From Gallionella sp. (GTDB lineage Bacteria > Pseudomonadota > Gammaproteobacteria > Burkholderiales > Gallionellaceae), in contig JADGRM010000049.1 in the NCBI GenBank assembly GCA_017880945.1, positions 1 to 11,206 on the forward strand: DNA of 11,206 bases. Direction: 5' to 3'. The translations under genes were made by a program, and so were the position numbers. The notes below the pieces were generated by a model. The model searched no databases. It had not been told where the DNA came from and was given only the letters and a program-made list of their open reading frames with translations. Below are positions 7,428 through 11,206 of the stretch, one piece after another (position 1 is the first letter of the stretch; the number at the start of each line of letters is the position of its first letter).

Positions 7428-7648
7428 CCTAACTTGTTGATAAGCAATGTAATTGTTGTTTCACAACGTTTCCATTCGTTTCACTTTATCGCGTTTTGTG
7501 TCCCTAAATAACGCATTTTGGGACACAAACGGGACACAAATAAATGTTTGTGTCCGGCGATTTCTTCATATCTCTTAGTGGTTGTTACAAACTATCTAAC
7601 ACCGTTCTACTGATTGACTTTCGTTTCTCGGCGTGACAGCATCCGCCC
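7428..7648. other. AT-rich junction downstream of tRNA-His
   Basis: About 220 bp without an open frame of interest. It holds the GGGACACAAA repeat set listed separately; the rest is AT-rich. No integrase gene follows, although this is where one usually sits in tRNA-linked islands. Confidence 0.5.
7495..7555. repeat. Four copies of a 9-10 bp motif GGGACACAAA in alternating orientation
   Basis: TTTGTGTCCC (7495-7504), GGGACACAAA (7520-7529), GGGACACAAA (7531-7540) and TTTGTGTCC (7547-7555). The last pair forms a perfect 9-bp stem with a 6-base loop. Short repeats of this kind next to a tRNA 3' end resemble arm-type binding sites of tyrosine integrases, which is inference. A terminator is less likely because no T-run follows. 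Confidence 0.7.
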
Positions 7649-7996
7649 ATGAGACCTGATTTCTCCAAAGAAAGTATCCAAAAAGAATTGAAGTTTGCAG
7701 AGAGCTTTTGGCCAACTGCGGTTGTTTGGGGGATTAGTTTTCTTGCAATTCCGCTTTTTATTTATCTGCTGCACTTTCTTTTTGCTCATAGCGCTCCCGC
7801 ATTGGATTATTTGTACGTACTTGCGATCTGCCTGTTGTTTTCGTTTTTTTTCTATTGCCTGCTGATGGCACCTGTGGTCAAAGCGATAAGGGCGTGGCAT
7901 AAGCCCCCATCCACAATGTTGTGTCTATATACTTTCTTTCTGCCACTGATTTTTTTATCAGTACCAATCTCCCCACCTCGCCTAGGCCTCGCGTAG
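7649..7996 (+). CDS. Small predicted inner-membrane protein, unknown function
   Basis: I do not recognise the family. The 115 residues contain three hydrophobic stretches at about 22-46, 53-78 and 89-107, with a charged N-terminal stretch (RPDFSKESIQKELKF) and a basic loop (KAIRAWHK) between segments 2 and 3. No clear ribosome site precedes the ATG. The protein ends abruptly (PPRLGLA), and the stop codon TAG is exactly the loop of a GC-rich hairpin (7986-8004), so the gene may have been truncated by insertion or deletion there. The hydrophobic pattern is much better than chance, which supports a real or recently real gene. It lies between the tRNA-His junction and the replication module. Confidence 0.5.
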   Translation: MRPDFSKESIQKELKFAESFWPTAVVWGISFLAIPLFIYLLHFLFAHSAPALDYLYVLAICLLFSFFFYCLLMAPVVKAIRAWHKPPSTMLCLYTFFLPLIFLSVPISPPRLGLA

Positions 7997-8004
7997 CGCG
8001 AGGC
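7986..8004 (+). repeat. Perfect 8-bp GC-rich hairpin
   Basis: GCCTCGCG and CGCGAGGC flank the loop TAG. The hairpin overlaps the end of the small membrane protein gene. A second small inverted repeat, GGGCTG-ACTC-CAGCCC, follows at 8019-8034. The patch 7975-8070 is much richer in GC than the AT-rich DNA on both sides. The first hairpin is followed by TTACC, so it is a poor intrinsic terminator. Confidence 0.7.
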
Positions 8005-8081
8005 TTACCACACCACAAGGGCTGACTCCAGCCCGGCCTCGCCGTCCCCCAGCCCTAGCACGCACGCTTGGCAATGGATAC

Positions 8082-8087
8082 AGAGGT
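8082..8087 (+). promoter_or_regulatory. Ribosome binding site of the DNA-binding protein gene
   Basis: AGAGGT lies 6 nt before the ATG at 8094 and decides this start. Confidence 0.6.
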
Positions 8088-8093
8088 AACAAA

Positions 8094-8447
8094 ATGTCAG
8101 CACCATCTACAGAATCACTTCGCTTGTCGATTTTCGACGAGCTTATGAAAAAATATTCGCATCACCTTATTCCTGCCAGTTCGGCAGGCCTTGAAATAAA
8201 GGGGATGTCAGGCGCAGCAGTTCGAACTGCCATCCATCGTAAGAGCTTTCCTGTCCCTACCTCAAAAATAATGGGGACTCAGATGGTGCGTCTAATTGAT
8301 CTTTCAATATTTCTTGCAGATCCATCTGCCACATTCAACCTATTATCAATACCTCAACAATCAGGCAATGATGGTGAAGAAAAAAGGAAGAGAGGGCAGC
8401 GCGGGCCAGGTAAACGCCGCGTGCAAGAGCAGGGGAGGGCAGAATGA
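8094..8447 (+). CDS. Small putative helix-turn-helix DNA-binding protein upstream of trfA
   Basis: A 117-residue protein that I cannot place in a named family. Residues about 12-76 (LSIFDELMKKYSHHLIP, MSGAAVRTAIHRKSFPVP, MVRLIDLSIFLADP) have the layout of excisionase/AlpA-like or PrtN-like small DNA-binding proteins: a helical start, a turn with FPVP, and a final R-x-x-DL-x-x-FL segment. The C-terminal tail (EEKRKRGQRGPGKRR) is strongly basic and probably disordered. The start has a good ribosome site. The stop overlaps the trfA start (ATGA at 8444-8447), so the two are coupled. In IncP plasmids the equivalent upstream gene is ssb; this protein is not an SSB. By position it may control trfA or assist at the origin, which is inference. 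Confidence 0.75.
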   Translation: MSAPSTESLRLSIFDELMKKYSHHLIPASSAGLEIKGMSGAAVRTAIHRKSFPVPTSKIMGTQMVRLIDLSIFLADPSATFNLLSIPQQSGNDGEEKRKRGQRGPGKRRVQEQGRAE

Positions 8448-9334
8448 AAACTTTGCCTGCTATGATCGATCACCTCAACATAGATAAGAAGATAGAAAAA
8501 ATTCAACGGACGGCTTATTTGCATGGCAAAGGGATTAGCCTTACCTCTCTCTTTCAGCTTGATTTGATTTTTCCATTTATTGAAGAGCGCAGCGACATGC
8601 GGCACATTCCTAATGATTATGCACGCAGTTCGTTATTCACCACGCGAAATAAAAAACAGCCGCGCCGTTTGCTTTTGCAACAAGAATTGTTCCATTACAA
8701 CAAAGAAATTTCAATTCGGTTCACTGGGATTGAGTTGCGCGCAGAAGACGATGAAATTACCTACTTGCAAATTTTGAATTATGGACAAAGTGTTCCGCTT
8801 GGACAACCTTTTGAGTTTTCCATAAAAGATTTAGTCAGAGATGTGGGCTGGCCAAAAAACGGACGGTATTATGATAAAGCGCGGGAGTGTATTTCAAGGC
8901 TTAAAGCAAACGAGGTATTGGCTTTGAATTCCAAAGCCTACGGAAAAAGTGGGGTAATTTCCCTGATAAAAAATTACACAGCAATTAATGACGCGAAAGG
9001 AAAGCCAACACTGTACCAGGTTGAGCTTGATCCAAGTTTGATTGTGCTGTTCGCAGGCAACACTTTCACAAGTCATGCTTGGGCGAATTATCGAAGGTTG
9101 TCTCCAGTCGCCAGGCGTCTTGCTGACTACATTGAGAGCCACAAGCACCCATACCCGCTAGAAGTGGATATTTTTAGGCAGATGTGTGGTTCCACCAATG
9201 CTAGCTTGACCAGTTGGCGGCAAATAGTTCGTAAGGCTTGCTCAGAAGTGGAGAGGGCTGCAATTGCCACTCGGGCTATGGTTATTAAAGATAAAATTTG
9301 CTGCGTTTGCGCATGGCATGATCCATCTTTGTGA
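8444..9334 (+). CDS. trfA: TrfA-family plasmid replication initiator
   Basis: Replication initiator expected to bind iterons and recruit host DnaA and DnaB at a plasmid origin. The 296 residues are close to the shorter (about 33 kDa) form of IncP TrfA. Conserved blocks recalled from IncP TrfA appear in order: RHIPNDYARSSLFTTRNK (53-70), FTGIELRAEDDE (93-104), NGRYYDKARECISRL (139-153), VELDPSLIVLFAG (193-205), LSPVARRLADYIESHKHPYP (219-238) and FRQMCGS (244-250). The ATG is coupled to the upstream gene by a 4-bp overlap and preceded by a GGGAGGGC ribosome site. The TGA stop is the first three bases of iteron 1, so the gene and origin are physically interlocked. GC content is visibly lower than in the housekeeping genes to the left, consistent with acquisition. 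The family call is firm; activity on the adjacent iterons is inferred. Confidence 0.93.
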   Translation: MKTLPAMIDHLNIDKKIEKIQRTAYLHGKGISLTSLFQLDLIFPFIEERSDMRHIPNDYARSSLFTTRNKKQPRRLLLQQELFHYNKEISIRFTGIELRAEDDEITYLQILNYGQSVPLGQPFEFSIKDLVRDVGWPKNGRYYDKARECISRLKANEVLALNSKAYGKSGVISLIKNYTAINDAKGKPTLYQVELDPSLIVLFAGNTFTSHAWANYRRLSPVARRLADYIESHKHPYPLEVDIFRQMCGSTNASLTSWRQIVRKACSEVERAAIATRAMVIKDKICCVCAWHDPSL

Positions 9335-9398
9335 CAGATGGCATACGGTGTGTGACAGATGGAATACGGTGTTTTTACAAATCGTATTCCATCTGTCA
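9332..9398 (+). repeat. Iteron cluster 1: two direct and one inverted copy
   Basis: TGACAGATGGCATACG at 9332-9347, TGACAGATGGAATACG at 9353-9368 (21 bp further), and the exact reverse complement of the second at 9383-9398. Copies 2 and 3, extended by one base each side (9352-9368 and 9383-9399), form a perfect 17-bp inverted repeat around a 14-base loop. This could also act as an RNA hairpin at the end of trfA. Confidence 0.9.
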
Positions 9399-9510
9399 CG
9401 GTTTTCTGTGTTTTAGCAGGTCGCTTGCCAAATTTAAGAGAGACCCACGGTGCTAAGGATACAGAAAATATTTTTTTTCCTTGGTGGCCGGGCATAAAGA
9501 CCACATTTTG

Positions 9511-9526
9511 TGACAGATGGCATACG
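9511..9526 (+). repeat. Iteron 4
   Basis: TGACAGATGGCATACG, identical to iteron 1, isolated by about 112 bp from cluster 1 and 27 bp from cluster 2. Confidence 0.9.
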
Positions 9527-9553
9527 TTTTTACGATAAATCAAGGAAAGGCTG

Positions 9554-9613
9554 TGACATATGGCATACGAAATCGTGATATATGGCATACGAAATCGTGA
9601 CATATGGCATACA
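9554..9613 (+). repeat. Iteron cluster 2: three tandem copies at 22-bp spacing
   Basis: TGACATATGGCATACG at 9554-9569, TGATATATGGCATACG at 9576-9591 and TGACATATGGCATACA at 9598-9613, separated by AAATCG both times. The 22-bp period places them on one helix face. They differ from cluster 1 mainly by T in place of G at position 6, so two iteron subtypes exist. Confidence 0.92.
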
Positions 9614-9669
9614 GCACTAATTTGTAATACATTGATTGTTAATAAATAAACGACTGTTTTTTCTTCCTC

Positions 9670-9700
9670 TAACCGTTTCTTTAACCTTTCTTTTAACCAA
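9670..9700 (+). repeat. Three 12-bp T-rich direct repeats, possible DNA unwinding element
   Basis: TAACCGTTTCTT (9670-9681), TAACCTTTCTTT (9682-9693) and a partial TAACCAA (9694-9700). Pyrimidine-rich tandem repeats beside iterons are typical of melting regions in plasmid origins. The role is inferred from position. Confidence 0.6.
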
Positions 9701-9703
9701 GTC

Positions 9704-9725
9704 AGGGGTAAGCTGACCCTTTTTT
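9704..9725 (+). terminator. Possible weak rho-independent terminator
   Basis: AGGGGT and ACCCTT can form a 6-bp stem with one G-T pair and a 6-base loop. It ends in a short T-run (to 9725). It would stop plus-strand transcription that passes from trfA through the origin before the convergent fic gene. Confidence 0.35.
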
Positions 9726-9796
9726 CAATTCCTTAAATTTACAAATCTTTTAATTCAATGAGATACGAACCTGAAGCGACAGTTTGTCATGGAAAG

Positions 9797-11071
9797 TCAA
9801 AGGCGTTTGTTGGATGAAACAAGTCGTGGCAAACTGGACAGGGAACCGCTGACAGATATCGCTTTTTGTGGCCGCGTTCTCGATGTCTCAATTTCAGGGC
9901 TGGCCCGGTTCAGCAATTCAATCACCGCTTGCGCCACAAATGTACGATTCCGAACTTGCTTGTCTGGTTGATGCACAATTCCGATCTCTTCCAGCTTGGC
10001 CAGCGCATTGCTGGCCGCCGGGAACGACACCCCCAGCAAGTCTTTGACCTGGTTGGCAGTGACCACAGGTTTACCAATCAACATTTCAAGCAGTTTATTC
10101 ACCGCCGAATCTGAGCGGATACCGTGGTTGGCAACCAGCTTTTGCCAATTATCCAGAATGCCGATCAGCTCTTCCGCCGTGCGCATGGATTCTTGCACCG
10201 CCAGCGTGACGCCGGTTGCAAAAAATTTGATCCAATCTGTCCATTTGTCTTGCAATTGCACATTCAGCAGCGTATCAAAGTATTCGCGCTGGTTGGTTTT
10301 CAAATACCCGGCTAAATACACGGGCGGATATCCCTCCGCGGCCAGCATCAGCGGCATCAGGATACGCCCGGTTCTGCCATTGCCATCGACAAAAGGATGA
10401 ATGGTTTCAAACTGGGCGTGTGCAATTGCCATCCTGATAACCAACGGTACAACATATTGCTGATCTTCAGGTGCCGGATTACGCAAAAACATTTCAAGGT
10501 CATCCATACATTTCTGAACATGGCGGGCGGGCGGCGGCACAAGTTTGGCCTCATAGATATTGAATCCACCAATCCAATTTTGCTTTTCCCTGAAAGCTCC
10601 CGGCACACCGTTAAAACCCTTCACGCCGTTCATCAGCTGTTTGTGTGTGCCTTTGATCAGATCAGAGGTCAGACCGGCTACACCACCATGCAATTGCACT
10701 TGTTCTAGGCCGTAGTCCAGTGCCTTGACGTAGTTCAAGGTAACAACCACATCTGGCGGCAACCCTTCTCCGCTGCCGGTCGCTTCATAAGCAAATAGAT
10801 CGTTGATGTCTGAACTGGTGCCCTCCATCTGGCTGCTGCGCACCGCCTCGCGCCGGTCGAGCGTCCGCGTGACAAAATGAGGGTTGGGCAGCTTGAGTGT
10901 GAGGCTTTTTAATACGCCTAGTGCCTCATGTGCACGCGCCACTTCGTTGGCGATACCTGGCAGCGTGATAAGACTTGGCGTCGGAGGAGGTATCAGGGCA
11001 TGTGCACCGGGATATTCATCAACTCTAACCAGTAATCTCTGACGGTCAATACTCAAATCGGATTTTTTCAT
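9797..11071 (-). CDS. Fic-domain protein (predicted AMP transferase), class II autoinhibited
   Basis: Fic enzymes usually transfer AMP from ATP to a hydroxyl side chain of a target protein. The active-site motif is complete: HPFVDGNGRTGR (225-236) with catalytic H225. An inhibitory-helix motif S/T-x3-E-G/N is at 79-84 (SSQMEG, E83), N-terminal to the Fic core, which defines class II. The N-terminal region (about 20-100) matches the Fic_N type. Residues about 323-382 look like a winged helix (ANQVKDLLGVSFPAASNALAKL), as in many Fic proteins of about 370-430 residues. The start at 11071 (ATG, 424 residues) is preferred: AAGGA lies 10 nt upstream and the predicted transcription start is near 11102. 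A TTG at 11092 would add 7 residues but leave almost no leader. It converges on the trfA origin. The target is unknown; no separate antitoxin gene is seen. Confidence 0.92.
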   Translation of the reverse strand: MKKSDLSIDRQRLLVRVDEYPGAHALIPPPTPSLITLPGIANEVARAHEALGVLKSLTLKLPNPHFVTRTLDRREAVRSSQMEGTSSDINDLFAYEATGSGEGLPPDVVVTLNYVKALDYGLEQVQLHGGVAGLTSDLIKGTHKQLMNGVKGFNGVPGAFREKQNWIGGFNIYEAKLVPPPARHVQKCMDDLEMFLRNPAPEDQQYVVPLVIRMAIAHAQFETIHPFVDGNGRTGRILMPLMLAAEGYPPVYLAGYLKTNQREYFDTLLNVQLQDKWTDWIKFFATGVTLAVQESMRTAEELIGILDNWQKLVANHGIRSDSAVNKLLEMLIGKPVVTANQVKDLLGVSFPAASNALAKLEEIGIVHQPDKQVRNRTFVAQAVIELLNRASPEIETSRTRPQKAISVSGSLSSLPRLVSSNKRL

Positions 11072-11108
11072 CGGATTGGCATCCTTTAACAAATACGTCT
11101 ACTATTAA

Positions 11109-11137
11109 AGTATATTTACTCATCATTTAATATGCAA
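11109..11137 (-). promoter_or_regulatory. Predicted fic promoter
   Basis: On the minus strand TTGCAT (11132-11137) is 17 nt from TATACT (11109-11114), close to sigma-70 consensus, with about 30 nt of leader to the ATG. CTTTAATA occurs on the minus strand at 11103-11110, overlapping the -10, and at 11144-11151, just upstream of the -35, and may be an operator pair. Confidence 0.65.
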
Positions 11138-11206
11138 TAGACTTATTAAAGGATATGGGTTGTTTCACTTCCGAAACGATGTGCTTTAACGCCGCACACC
11201 TATTTT
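11138..11206. other. Right edge upstream of fic, no gene seen
   Basis: A short AT-rich flank. It contains one copy of CTTTAATA (minus strand, 11144-11151) and an inverted repeat GTTTC/GAAAC (11162-11166 and 11173-11177). The window ends here. Confidence 0.4.

Larger units (their letters stand above)
9332..9760 (+). other. Predicted iteron-type replication origin (oriV)
   Basis: Directly downstream of trfA lie seven 16-bp iterons. An AT-rich stretch (about 9614-9700) with three 12-bp T-rich repeats and further AT-rich DNA to about 9760 follow, the usual parts of a theta-type plasmid origin. No consensus DnaA box (TTATCCACA) was found, so DnaA dependence is not shown. The region has no credible gene on either strand. 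Confidence 0.8.

Noticed and set aside
7495..7555. CRISPR-like or phase-variation repeat array
   Set aside because: Copies are too short and in mixed orientation, and spacing is irregular (1 to 15 bases).
9127..9603. 158-residue minus-strand open frame over the origin
   Set aside because: It contains repeated PY-x-ICH-like segments that are the translation of the iterons, and it overlaps the trfA 3' end; an artefact of repeat DNA.

Overview
The window reads as bacterial, most likely betaproteobacterial, chromosome that passes into an accessory region with a plasmid-type replication module. The organism call rests on the rlmJ–uracil-DNA glycosylase–uvrC–pgsA–tRNA arrangement, the GC-rich proteobacterial chemoreceptor, and the close resemblance of the replication protein to IncP TrfA. 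No taxonomic marker such as rRNA is present, so the call is an inference.

Layout. (1) 1-793: 3' part of a chemoreceptor (MCP) gene. It overlaps by 4 bp with 790-2280, a fusion of a cytosolic GAF sensor domain to a YeiH/UPF0324-type membrane transporter. (2) 2281-2880: about 600 bp without a convincing gene. (3) 2881-6830: a tight operon of rlmJ, a family 5-like uracil-DNA glycosylase, uvrC and pgsA, joined by overlaps or a 4-bp gap. (4) 6832-7427: a strong promoter followed by tRNA-Pro(UGG), tRNA-Arg(UCU) and tRNA-His(GUG). A set of four imperfect 47-48 bp repeats lies between the last two. (5) 7428-8093: an AT-rich junction with four inverted/direct copies of GGGACACAAA, a small predicted membrane protein and a GC-rich hairpin patch. 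(6) 8094-9334: a small putative DNA-binding protein gene overlapping trfA, a plasmid replication initiator. (7) 9332-9760: a plasmid-style origin with seven 16-bp iterons, one inverted, an AT-rich stretch and three 12-bp T-rich repeats. (8) 9797-11071 (minus strand): a Fic-domain protein of the N-terminally autoinhibited class, with a near-consensus promoter upstream.

How it works together. The left half combines signalling with a housekeeping operon for rRNA modification, base and nucleotide excision repair, and phospholipid synthesis. The right half carries what looks like a self-contained rep-oriV unit directly beside a tRNA-His gene. This suggests an integrated plasmid or integrative element, or its remnant. 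No integrase, partition, relaxase or transfer gene is visible in the window, so mobility is inferred and not shown. The most notable items are the GAF-transporter fusion with an NKFDE-like motif, the TrfA/iteron replicon beside tRNA-His, and the repeat families around the tRNA genes.
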